DNA of 64,000 nucleotides, from NCBI RefSeq assembly GCF_001303895.1, contig NZ_LJSD01000051.1, positions 434,001 to 498,000 on the forward strand. Reading direction: 5' to 3'. Each line of letters starts with the position of its first letter. Within the stretch, counting starts at the first letter, position 1. This document shows, one piece after another, positions 50,371-58,378 of the stretch. Position numbers and translations under genes: made by a program. This stretch comes from Mesorhizobium sp. 1M-11 (GTDB lineage: Bacteria > Pseudomonadota > Alphaproteobacteria > Rhizobiales > Rhizobiaceae). The notes beneath the pieces were generated by a model, which did no database searches, was not told the DNA's origin, and saw only the letters and a list, made by a program, of their open reading frames with translations.

Positions 50371-52434
50371 ATGACCACGAATACAAAGAGCGTCCCCGTC
50401 ATTGAGAACGGCGAAACGGTTTTCATCCCGCTCAACAAGCTCAAGAAGCATCCGAAGAACGCCCGGAAGACGCCGCACAGCGAGGCGTCTATTGAGTCGA
50501 AGGCCGCGAGCATCGCCGCCAAGGGGATGCTGCAAAACCTTGTGGTGGAGCCGGAGCGTGACAGCGAAGGTGAGCCGACCGGCTTCTATCTCGTCAGTGT
50601 CGGTGAAGGCCGCAGGCTGGCGCAGTTGCTGCGCGCGAAGCGCAAGCAGATCAAGAAGACCGAGCCGATCCGCTGCGTCATCGACACGGCGAACGACCCG
50701 TTCGAGATCAGCCTTGACGAGAATGTTACGCGCACGGCCATGCACCCCGCAGACCAGTTCGAGGCGTTCCGCGAGCTTGCGGAACATCGCGGATGGGGAG
50801 CGGAAGAAATCGCCGCCCGGTTTGGCGTCACCGCGCATGTCGTGAAGCAGCGGCTTCGGCTCGGCGCGGTCAACCCCAAGCTGATGCAGGTCTATCGTGA
50901 CGGCGGCTTGACGCTCGACCAGTTGATGGCCTTCGCCCTCACCGAGGACCATGCGCGGCAGGAACAAGTTTACGAGAACCTGTCTTATAACCGCGATCCG
51001 TCATTCATTCGCCGCGACCTCATGAAGGCAAATGTTCCGGCAACAGATCGCCGTGCGATCTTCGTCGGCGCGGAAGCCTACGCGGAAGCGGGCGGCAACA
51101 TCGTCCGCGACTTGTTCACGGAAGATCGCGGCGGCTTCTATGAAGATGTCACGTTGCTGGACCGGCTTGTCATCGAGAAGCTGGAGCGGATCGCCGCCGA
51201 CATTCAGGCGGCGGAAGGCTGGAAGTGGGTTTCGGTCCACATCGACTATCCGCACGGCAACGGCATGCACCGCGTCTATCCGCATCCCGTTGAGCTTTCG
51301 GAGGAAGATGCCGCCGCCTATGCCGCCGCGCAGGAGGAATATGACCGCCTGTCGTCGGAGTATGAGGACGCGGATGAACTTCCCGATGATGTGGACCAGC
51401 GTTTCGGGGAGCTTGAAGCCGAGATCGAATGCATCGATGCTCTGTGTCATGCCTATGATCCCGACGAGATCGCGCGCGGCGGTGTCTTCGTCGTGCTCTC
51501 CCCTGACGGAGAAGCCCGCATCGAGCGTGGTTTCATCCGCGCCGAGGATGAGAAGCCCGAACCGGAGGAAGCCAAACCCGTCATCGACGGCGTTCGCGTC
51601 AACGATGATGGCGAGATCATCGAGGACGGCGATGAAGACGGCGACCGTGCAGCCGCGCATGACGCCGAGGACGAGGACACGGAAGATGACGGCAAGCCGC
51701 TGTCCGATCTTCTCGTCCGCGACCTGACCGCGCATCGCACCGCTGGCCTGCGGCTCACGCTTGGCGAGCAGCCGGACGTGGCCTTGATCGCCGTCACCCA
51801 CGCACTCGCCGCGCAGACGTTCTATCACGGCGTGGACGCCCATTGCCTCGAAATCCGTCCTGTCAGCACCAGCCTTGGCGGGCATGCGGACGGCATCGAG
51901 GATACGGCGGCGGCGAAGGCGCTGGCGGATCGTCATGCCGGATGGGCGGCGGACATGCCGCGCGACGTGGCGGACCTGTGGGGCTTCGTCGCCGGGCTGG
52001 ATCAGGCGAGCGTGATGGCGCTGTTCGCGCATTGCGCCTCGTTGACCGTCAACGCCGTCAAGCAGCCATGGGAGCGCAAGCCGCGCGCCCATGAGACGGC
52101 GGATCGGCTGGCGACGGCGGTTGTGCTCGACATGACGGCGCACTGGATGCCCACGGTGCGGACCTATCTCGGCCGCGTCACCAAGGCCCATATCCTCGCC
52201 GCCGTGCGCGAGGCGGTCAGCGACGAGGCGGCGGATCGCATCGCAGGCTTGAAGAAGCAGGCGATGGCGGAAACCGCCGAGCAGCTTCTTGCCGGGACCG
52301 GCTGGCTTCCGCCCTTGCTGCGCACCGAGCGGCCCGCGTGGCTGACCGACGAGCAGCCGGAGGCCCCGACTGCCGAGGCAGAGGATGCGCCGGAAGCGGA
52401 GCACGCTGAGAGCTTCGCCGTTGCGGCGGAATGA
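50371..52434 (+). CDS. ParB/RepB/Spo0J-family DNA-binding protein
   Basis: A 687-aa protein. Residues about 10-110 form a ParB N-terminal domain (IPLNKLKKHPKNAR, with GEGRRLAQLL as the CTP-binding-type GxRR box). A KorB-like helix-turn-helix follows (GAEEIAARFGVTAHVVKQRL, about 165-185). A very acidic linker lies around 395-450, and the C-terminal 200 residues are an unassigned helical domain. The start at 50371 is fixed by AGGAG in the duplicated leader. Large ParB-like proteins of this kind are common on alphaproteobacterial ICEs and plasmids; its role may be in stability or regulation rather than segregation. Confidence 0.85.
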   Translation: MTTNTKSVPVIENGETVFIPLNKLKKHPKNARKTPHSEASIESKAASIAAKGMLQNLVVEPERDSEGEPTGFYLVSVGEGRRLAQLLRAKRKQIKKTEPIRCVIDTANDPFEISLDENVTRTAMHPADQFEAFRELAEHRGWGAEEIAARFGVTAHVVKQRLRLGAVNPKLMQVYRDGGLTLDQLMAFALTEDHARQEQVYENLSYNRDPSFIRRDLMKANVPATDRRAIFVGAEAYAEAGGNIVRDLFTEDRGGFYEDVTLLDRLVIEKLERIAADIQAAEGWKWVSVHIDYPHGNGMHRVYPHPVELSEEDAAAYAAAQEEYDRLSSEYEDADELPDDVDQRFGELEAEIECIDALCHAYDPDEIARGGVFVVLSPDGEARIERGFIRAEDEKPEPEEAKPVIDGVRVNDDGEIIEDGDEDGDRAAAHDAEDEDTEDDGKPLSDLLVRDLTAHRTAGLRLTLGEQPDVALIAVTHALAAQTFYHGVDAHCLEIRPVSTSLGGHADGIEDTAAAKALADRHAGWAADMPRDVADLWGFVAGLDQASVMALFAHCASLTVNAVKQPWERKPRAHETADRLATAVVLDMTAHWMPTVRTYLGRVTKAHILAAVREAVSDEAADRIAGLKKQAMAETAEQLLAGTGWLPPLLRTERPAWLTDEQPEAPTAEAEDAPEAEHAESFAVAAE

Positions 52435-52439
52435 ATGTG

Positions 52440-52475
52440 AGCCGGGGCCGCATCAGCGGTCCCGGCTTTCCTTTC
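52440..52475 (+). terminator. Rho-independent terminator after ParB-like gene
   Basis: Stem AGCCGGG/CCCGGCT (52440-52446 with 52461-52467), with inner CCGC/GCGG and an ATCA loop, followed by TTCCTTT. A second 10-bp hairpin (52488-52497 with 52503-52512) reinforces it. Confidence 0.8.
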
Positions 52476-52646
52476 GAGAAAAATCGCGGCCGCGCGGCTT
52501 CACCGCGCGGCCGGATGACCTCGATCATAGCGAGGACAAACGATGTTCACCGTCGACAGGGTTGGCACGGATTGTCATCATAGGCGCGTCTTCAAGAGAG
52601 GGAGCGAAACAACGCCAATCCGCGCCAGTCGTGAAGGAGCAGAGTC

Positions 52647-53055
52647 ATGGTCGCCGTAATGCTGATGAGCGTTGTTCTGATCGCGATGCTTTGTGTCGCG
52701 GCCTATACGCTCGCTGTCTATGCGCTGCCCTTCATGCTTGGATTGAGCGTTGCGCAATTCGCCTATCATACCGGCTCCGGTTTCATCGGCGCCGGGCTTG
52801 GTCGCAGCCGGTGCAGCCTTCGGCCTTCTGGCGCTCCTGTTCGACACGCTGCGCTCCCCGATCTTCCGCCTGATCGTGGCGCTGATCTTTGCCGCTCCCG
52901 CTGCCGTGGCCGGCTATGCGTTAGTCCATGGCGTCACAAAGGAAAACGTTCCGTCCGAAATCTGGCGGCAAATCTTCTGCATCGTTGGCGGCGGTTTCGC
53001 AGGGGTGTCGGCGTTGCTGAGGCTGGCAGCCCCCCATTCAACCAAGCCCGCCTAA
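52647..53055 (+). pseudogene. Small membrane protein, frameshifted
   Basis: Two frames together encode a membrane protein of about 135 aa. Frame one runs MVAVMLMSVVLIAMLCVAAY to HTGSGFIGAG, and frame two continues LVAAGAAFGLLALLFDTLRS to the stop at 53055. Removing one G from the GGG at 52794-52796 joins them. It has four hydrophobic helices. No family was recognised, but similar small membrane genes follow ParB-like genes on ICEs. It may be a real mutation or a base-calling error in a G run. Confidence 0.65.
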
Positions 53056-53101
53056 AACCCGCCCTTTCCTCTGTAGGCCGCGCCAGTTGATCTCGGCTTG
53101 G

Positions 53102-53875
53102 CTACATTCCTTTAATCCAGAGATATACTTGCCAAGCGCCAACCCCAATAGTGATTGCGGTGGCAAATAGGCCAACAGCTTTCGCGGTTCGGCTTTCAAA
53201 CAACCTGTCCAACGCCACGCCGAATCCACGCGAAGCCGTTCTGAGCTTCCCCGTCAGAAATTTTCGGATAACAGAGTGTAGAAACCCGACTTTTCCGAGA
53301 GTAGAATTGTGCATCCGTATGAACTCATTGTTCCGGAATGCCTGTACTTCCTCCTCGCCGCTCAGAAAATGACGGTGAATTCCCCCATTTAATTCCATCA
53401 GTGATTTCAGTTTTGGATGTTTTGCATAACCACCGCCGTAGCGGTCTGCCAGTAGGTCATTAAGGTTTAGACGTCGCTCTACAGGGATGATGGGAGCGTC
53501 GTTTCCGCCAAGAACGCGATAACGATGTTCCAGATGTTCAAAACCATATGTAAGATTCCGCATATTCCAATGGACCCAATACTTATCCCTTCTGTCGCGG
53601 ACAAACGAATAAAAATCTTGCAGCAACTTTTTTTCCACCTCATCGAAGCGATCTCGAACATCTTCGCGAGGTATATGAAGCTCTTCTGCAATTGAATGTG
53701 TTGAGAAACTAACCGTTTGCTCGGTAGCGTAATGGCTTATCGCGATTGATGTTATACGGGGGGAAAGAGCTTCATTGTCGTCATATAGGCTCTGACATGA
53801 GTAGTGAATGATATAGAAATTTTCTGGATTGCTCTTCGCTTCTTTAATGAAGTCTCTACTGCTATAGATGCTCAT
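53102..53875 (-). CDS. Hypothetical protein with C-terminal membrane anchor
   Basis: A 257-aa protein encoded by DNA clearly more AT-rich than its neighbours, on the strand opposite to the ICE backbone. The soluble part contains FYIIHYSCQSLYDD, SPRITSIAISHYATEQTVSF and YWVHWNMRNLTYGFEHLEHR. The last 20 or so residues (GLFATAITIGVGAWQVYLWI) form a membrane helix. No family was named with confidence. Base composition and orientation suggest a recently inserted cargo gene, possibly a defence or phage-exclusion factor, but that is inference. Confidence 0.7.
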   Translation of the reverse strand: MSIYSSRDFIKEAKSNPENFYIIHYSCQSLYDDNEALSPRITSIAISHYATEQTVSFSTHSIAEELHIPREDVRDRFDEVEKKLLQDFYSFVRDRRDKYWVHWNMRNLTYGFEHLEHRYRVLGGNDAPIIPVERRLNLNDLLADRYGGGYAKHPKLKSLMELNGGIHRHFLSGEEEVQAFRNNEFIRMHNSTLGKVGFLHSVIRKFLTGKLRTASRGFGVALDRLFESRTAKAVGLFATAITIGVGAWQVYLWIKGM

Positions 53876-54686
53876 TCGCTCCCCCCGTTCCCTCCCTTGA
53901 AGAAATCCTTTGAAAACCTAACCCGGTCAAGAGGGATAACCCGAGGTCCATCAGATGTGGTGAGCATGTCTTGGGTGGGCGTTGCCCTTTGGGCCGCACT
54001 TTCGGCTGCGCCGGAACCACGCCTGCGGCGCGTTTCCGCCATTCGGCTTCAATCGCTAACGCGGAAGGACGGCGGCGGCCATGAGCATGAAGCCCCGTCA
54101 GACCGGGCGTCCTTGGGGCGCTGGCCGCAGTCGCTGTTGCGGCACGACCATGAGATAGGACCATTCTGCCAGTCCTCGCACCGGCTGGCGGATCAGCGCC
54201 AGCGCAGCGGATCGACTATTGAAGCGGTGGATTGCACAGCATCACGCGACCAGTCTTCCAGCATCGGCCGAGCGGAGGCATCGCGGAATAGGCGGGAACG
54301 AGATCACGCCCGCACGCCCACTGGCGATGTGCAACTTGTCCTGACATTCGGGCCGTGGAGCACCGGCCAGCGAAGCCCGCGCACATTTCCTTCTCTCCGG
54401 CGAGGCGCGGGATGTCGCTGTTGTCGTATTCCCCGCGGTTTCCTGAATGGGCGCTCCATGCGCGTCCTCGATTGCTGTGGGTCTGACCGAAGACCGGCGA
54501 CGCAAGCGACGCCTCGATCTTGAACCCGCAACACGCCGCCTGCGGCTTTTTTCCGCCGCCGGCAGGCCGGCTTTGCACCGCGAAACAAAAAAGTCCTCGC
54601 CGGATATTGCAGGCCGATCGTCTCCGGTCGGCCGACCCGCATCGAGGTCGCAATGGTGCGGCCCGATCGGAAAAAGGCATACGACA
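53876..54686. other. 811-base region without recognised gene
   Basis: Only overlapping arginine-rich frames without family features are present, so nothing is called as coding. The right end (about 54530-54686) has several small GC hairpins and leads into the DUF736 gene, so it is probably its leader. The left part may hold promoter sequences for the 53102-53875 gene. Confidence 0.5.
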
Positions 54687-55004
54687 ATGGCGACCATCGG
54701 CACCTTCACCAAGAACGAGAACGGCGGCTTCACTGGCTCGGTCAAAACTCTGACCCTCAACGTCAAGGCCAAGTTCGTCCCCACCGAGGGCGAGAGCGAG
54801 CGCGGCCCCGACTTCCGCATCTTCGCCGGTGCCACCGTCGAGTTCGGCGCGGCCTGGAAGAAGACCGCTCGCGAGACGCAGCGCGAATACCTCAGCGTCA
54901 AGCTGGACGATCCGAGCTTCCCGGCACCGATCTACGCCAGTCTGGTCGAAGCCGAGGACGGAAGCGGCTACAACCTCATCTGGTCCCGCCGCAACAGCGA
55001 CTGA
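54687..55004 (+). CDS. DUF736 family protein (copy 1)
   Basis: A 105-aa protein, MATIGTFTKNENGGFTGSVK at the start and GPDFRIFAGATVEFGAAWKK in the middle, both DUF736 signatures. The family is nearly confined to alphaproteobacterial ICEs and plasmids. Its biochemical role is unknown, although a small DNA- or protein-binding beta fold is likely. A perfect hairpin ends its transcript at 55021-55044. A second family member sits at 62138-62473 in the transfer operon. Confidence 0.9.
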   Translation: MATIGTFTKNENGGFTGSVKTLTLNVKAKFVPTEGESERGPDFRIFAGATVEFGAAWKKTARETQREYLSVKLDDPSFPAPIYASLVEAEDGSGYNLIWSRRNSD

Positions 55005-55020
55005 GGCCAGTGACCTAAGG

Positions 55021-55044
55021 AGCCCCGCTCGAAAGAGCGGGGCT
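55021..55044 (+). terminator. Hairpin terminator after DUF736 gene
   Basis: A perfect 10-bp stem AGCCCCGCTC/GAGCGGGGCT with a GAAA tetraloop, 16 bases past the stop codon. Confidence 0.85.
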
Positions 55045-55149
55045 TCATCATGCTCATGGCCGCCGCCTGTCAGGGAATACGGAGATCGGGATACACGATT
55101 TTCTGGTTCTCAGTTTTTGCACATCCCGATCAGATCTTCTTCCGGCATC

Positions 55150-55397
55150 CGCCTCCGCTGCTGCCGGGCAGTCTCTCTAAGGGCTCCGCCCTCGCGGCGG
55201 GCAAGAGCGGCCGGGCGGTATCCCCAACCTTCCGCGCGGATGCGTGCTGCGCACTGTCGTCAAGCCGCCATCCGCTTGTGCAGGCCGGGTGATCCCCCTC
55301 CGCCCGTCCGCTCTTGCCCTCTGCTACCCCGGTCTCGCCGACGGGCAGGGTTGCAGCGCAGCGCTGCGCTCCAACCCAAGCCCATAGGAGAAAGACC
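55150..55397 (+). repeat. Duplicated leader, copy B (before DUF932 gene)
   Basis: Second copy of the 250-base segment found at 50117-50370, with the same order of blocks and the identical AGGAGAAAGACC before ATG 55398. It diverges most between 55222 and 55270 (GCGTGCTGCGCACTG versus the A-copy sequence). The upstream 55045-55149 stretch holds no recognised gene. Confidence 0.85.
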
Positions 55398-56240
55398 ATG
55401 TATCATCAGCTTGCCAGCCGGTTCGGCCGCAATGCTCATCAGATCAGTGGACGCGAACCGCTCGACAATGAAGCCCTGTACCGGCACGTCCCTTCCATTT
55501 TCGCTCGCGAGGCGCACGACAGCCGGTCGGAGCGTTACGTCTATGTCCCCACCATCGAGATCGTGGAGGGGTTGCGCCGGGAAGGATGGTTCCCGTTCTT
55601 CGCCGTGCAGTCGGTGCCGCGTGACGGCAGCCGCCACGGCCACGCCAAGCACATGCTGCGCTTGCGCCGGGATGACGGCATAGGGAAGCCGGAGGCTGCC
55701 GAAGTTATCATCCTCAACAGTCATGACGGGACCAGCGCCTATCAGATGTTCGCGGGGATGCTGCGTTTTGTTTGCACCAACAGCATGATTGCGGGCGAGC
55801 GCTTCGAGGAAGTTCGCGTGCCGCACAAGGGCAACATCCAGCATGACATTATCGAAGGCGTTTACACCGTTGCGGAGGACTTCCCGCGCCTGATCGACGC
55901 CAGCGGGAGCATGAAGGAGACGCAGCTTTCCGAGGACGAGCGCCGCGTTCTGGCCGAGGCCAGCCTTGTCGCTCGCTATGGCGAGGATGAAAGCCCCGTT
56001 CGCGCTGAACAGATCATCGAGCCGCGCCGCCGCGAGGATGTTGGCCGGAGCCTGTGGACCACGTTCAATGTCATTCAGGAGAACGTCATTCGCGGCGGAC
56101 TGCACGGCCGCAAGCGCAATGCCGAGGGCCGCATCCGCCGCAGTCAGACCCGCCCCATCAATGGCATCGACCAGAACGTGACGCTCAACCGCGCGCTCTG
56201 GACGCTGGCCGAGGGGATGCAGCGGTTGAAGGCACGATGA
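55398..56240 (+). CDS. DUF932 family protein
   Basis: A 280-aa protein of the DUF932 family (phage/plasmid-like protein), with SRFGRNAHQISGREPLDNEA at the N-terminus, the conserved VILNSHDGTSAYQMFAGMLR segment and FVCTNSMIAGERF. Members are common on ICEs and conjugative plasmids near ParB-like genes; the function is unknown. The start shares the AGGAGAAAGACC site with the ParB-like gene through the duplicated leader, suggesting joint regulation. Confidence 0.88.
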   Translation: MYHQLASRFGRNAHQISGREPLDNEALYRHVPSIFAREAHDSRSERYVYVPTIEIVEGLRREGWFPFFAVQSVPRDGSRHGHAKHMLRLRRDDGIGKPEAAEVIILNSHDGTSAYQMFAGMLRFVCTNSMIAGERFEEVRVPHKGNIQHDIIEGVYTVAEDFPRLIDASGSMKETQLSEDERRVLAEASLVARYGEDESPVRAEQIIEPRRREDVGRSLWTTFNVIQENVIRGGLHGRKRNAEGRIRRSQTRPINGIDQNVTLNRALWTLAEGMQRLKAR

Positions 56241-56246
56241 CCTGAA

Positions 56247-56278
56247 AGCCGTAGAGCCGGGTATCCGGTTCTACGGCT
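56247..56278 (+). terminator. Hairpin terminator after DUF932 gene
   Basis: Arms AGCCGTAGA and TCTACGGCT plus inner CCGG/CCGG and a GTAT loop form a nearly continuous 14-bp stem beginning seven bases after the stop. The next 266 bases, to 56544, hold the promoter region of the FseA-like gene; a shift to AT-rich sequence near 56395-56500 is visible but no gene. Confidence 0.8.
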
Positions 56279-56544
56279 CACCCTTGAGGCTTTGCGACGC
56301 TGAATTTTTCCGCCGATCCGGCGTCGCGGATCGGCGGCGCGGCCGCGCCTGGGGCACGTCCGCCGCTCGCCGGGCTGCGTCCGGCTCGTAAAATCTCACA
56401 AGAATTGCTAAGAAGAAAATAACCATGGCTGATCGACTTACACGATCAACATATCTGAATTCGATGGCTAGTCTTTCGTCGTGTTGTTTTTGAATCTCTC
56501 TATTCGGGCATCGCATTGCGCGTCCCGGATTGGGAGGTAACGCC

Positions 56545-57328
56545 ATGTTGAGTATCGATTGGCGTGCGTCGGCGGCTTACGGGCACGCACAAAGCATTCC
56601 AGCCGCTGGTTTCGCCTGGGAGTATCTTCGTCGCCATGAGGACTATCATCGCGACTTTCAGACAATATCGCGCATGAGAGACCCGGCCGTGAGTCGGCTG
56701 GAGATATTCTCGCAACGATGGGGTTTACGATTTCCCGTGCGATCCCGAAACGCCACCTGATCGCCAATCTCAGTTCTGGATTCCAAGCCTGCAGCCACAG
56801 GCGGTTCTTCTGTCCTCGCAGCACCATCACGAGGGGTCGGCAGAACCTGTCGTGACGCTGGCGCATCTGTCCGACCTTGACTTACGGCATGCTGTCGATG
56901 GATGGCATGGCATCTGGCAGGCTGGCGGCGTCACGCACCAATTCTGGTTGCCTGAGGCGGTGCCCGACGCGGCCGCCTTCTACGCGGTCTCTCTGCCGCT
57001 GGATTCCTTTCTCGAGCTGCGCGCCTACGCTGCTCGGCGCTTCTGGCGATCCCTCAATGGACGAGCGCCAGGCCCAGACTTCCGCGCCATGCCGGCGCAG
57101 ACGCGTCGATTCCACATCCTCTCGCTACGTGCGCTCGATGCGCGACTACGCGGCGAGAGCTACCGCACGATGGCCGAAGTTCTGCTCGGCTTTCGTGGAA
57201 CAAAGGAGGATTGGGAGATCGATCCGCGCAAGAACAAGGTCCGTCGTCTCGTCGCGCACGGCATAAAGATGATGCGGGGCGGCTATCGGCTTCTGCTCCA
57301 TTACCCGATCAAAACCGACGAGCATTGA
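56545..57328 (+). CDS. FseA-like ICE activator (DUF6499-DUF2285), apparent +1 frameshift
   Basis: Two overlapping frames form one protein of about 260 aa. Frame one (56545-56760) is a DUF6499-type domain (MLSIDWRASAAYG, FAWEYLRRHEDYHRDFQ). The second frame, entered after skipping one base at about 56737, continues CDPETPPDRQSQFWIPSLQP and then a DUF2285 domain (LSLRALDARLRGESYRTMAE, KNKVRRLVAHGIKMMRGGYR) to 57328. The same organisation encodes FseA in ICEMlSymR7A (msi172-msi171), made by +1 ribosomal frameshifting and needed to activate rdfS and excision. rdfS lies 0.8 kb downstream here, with a QseM-like gene between. Confidence 0.8.
56731..56738 (+). other. Candidate +1 programmed frameshift site
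   Basis: In frame one the codons read CGA TTT CCC GTG. Slippage of the proline codon CCC onto CCG and skipping of one G places the ribosome on TGC GAT CCC, the frame of the DUF2285 domain. Frame one ends 20 bases later at TGA (56758). The second frame is open from 56693, so the two overlap for about 65 bases. This exact slip codon is inferred. Confidence 0.6.
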
Positions 57329-57362
57329 CCGGTCGCGCGCGATCATCTGCCGGATCATGTCA

Positions 57363-57650
57363 TCATGCTTTGTTGGGCGTCGCCTGTTCCAGAATCCGCC
57401 GATAACCTTCGCGCGAGAGCCATTGTGCGCGTTCGAGATGGCTCTGCCAGCAGCGATAAGTCCGAGATTCCTCGGCAGCCGGATCACGGTGTAGCACGAT
57501 CCGCGCGACTTCCTTCCAGTTCGCGCCTTCCGCCTTCGCGTCCAGCAGGCGGAGATAGGTCACAAAATGCCGCTCGTCGTAGATCGTTATGACCTCGCCT
57601 GCCGGCGCTTCGTCGTCCACATCGGGATCGAGTTCGACTGGCACCCGCAT
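57363..57650 (-). CDS. QseM-like DUF2285 antiactivator candidate
   Basis: A 95-aa protein consisting mainly of one DUF2285 domain (YDERHFVTYLRLLDAKAEGA, then CWQSHLERAQWLSREGYRRI). ATG 57650 has GGGGA seven bases upstream. It converges on the FseA-like gene with 34 bases between the stops. In ICEMlSymR7A, QseM is a short DUF2285 protein that binds both TraR and FseA and blocks transfer. Size, family and position all suit that role here; direct homology to QseM is unproven. Confidence 0.72.
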   Translation of the reverse strand: MRVPVELDPDVDDEAPAGEVITIYDERHFVTYLRLLDAKAEGANWKEVARIVLHRDPAAEESRTYRCWQSHLERAQWLSREGYRRILEQATPNKA

Positions 57651-57774
57651 GGGCGTTCCCCGTATCCGAGAGAGTGTTGTCTGCGGTGCGCCCCCGCAAA
57701 CGAAAACTCGCTGACTCTTGGTGATCGGGGAGTTCGAAACCGTGATTAGACGGCCCTGTCGCCTTTAGCTCGGA

Positions 57775-57800
57775 GAGCCTGTTGTATACGCCACAGGCTC
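57775..57800. promoter_or_regulatory. Dyad between qseM-like and rdfS genes
   Basis: Arms GAGCCTGT and ACAGGCTC flank ten bases. The dyad lies 125 bp upstream of the qseM-like start and 305 bp upstream of rdfS, so it could be an operator for either divergent promoter. Confidence 0.5.
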
Positions 57801-57824
57801 CCCGACCATAAGGTCAAGGAGTGT

Positions 57825-58016
57825 GGTGCCGTCACGGCCGGCACCAACCGCTAACCAGGGGTTTCGACGCCCCGGAGCAGCGCGTCTGCTCCGCCGCCAC
57901 TCTTAGCCGAATCGCACAGGAATGTCTTCGGCTGTTCGATAGCCGAAGCGCGCGCGAGCCCCCAAGAGCGTTCAGCGTTGGGGGGTGCCGCCAGCGCATA
58001 GGCGCGAATGCGGCAC
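57825..58016 (+). promoter_or_regulatory. Hairpin-rich leader upstream of rdfS
   Basis: Four successive 7-bp stems occur: 57825-57831 with 57839-57845, 57874-57880 with 57886-57892, 57927-57933 with 57941-57947, and 57985-57991 with 58010-58016. No reading frame with family features lies in this 455-base gap. The arrangement suggests a structured untranslated leader controlling the excisionase gene, or binding sites for the FseA-like activator. Confidence 0.5.
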
Positions 58017-58105
58017 GCTACACCTCGCCGGTCCCTCGCCATGGTTCGCCACAGCCCGCTGCCGCCACCGGCAGCCGCATCAACTGACGAACCAGAGGTG
58101 ATCCC

Positions 58106-58378
58106 ATGGCCATCCGCCGCAACGCGGAGCTGCCGCCGCGCCTGTTGCGCACCAAGGAAGCCGCACGCTTCCTCGGCATTTCGCTCCGTACCCTTGAGAA
58201 GCACCGTACCTACGGGACCGGCCCGACCTATCGCAAGATCGGCGGCCGTGTCCTGTACGCCGTCCATGATCTGGAAGCCTGGTCCGCAATCGGCACTCGC
58301 AAATCCACCCGCGACGAGAACGCTGGCACCGTCTTTCCCGCTCGCCCGCTGACGCCCGACGAGCGGAGCAAACTCTGA
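58106..58378 (+). CDS. rdfS: Excisionase-type recombination directionality factor RdfS
   Basis: A 90-aa protein with a MerR/AlpA-like winged helix-turn-helix (LLRTKEAARFLGISLRTLEK, about residues 13-32) and the family stretch GPTYRKIGGRVLYAVHDLEA. ATG 58106 has AGAGGTGA upstream. It matches RdfS of Mesorhizobium ICEs in size and position, at the head of the transfer operon. RdfS favours integrase-mediated excision and stimulates transfer genes. The integrase itself is not in the window. Confidence 0.83.
   Translation: MAIRRNAELPPRLLRTKEAARFLGISLRTLEKHRTYGTGPTYRKIGGRVLYAVHDLEAWSAIGTRKSTRDENAGTVFPARPLTPDERSKL

Noticed and set aside
53804..54523. 240-codon plus-strand frame
   Set aside because: It begins inside the convincing 53102-53875 gene on the opposite strand and has no recognisable domain.
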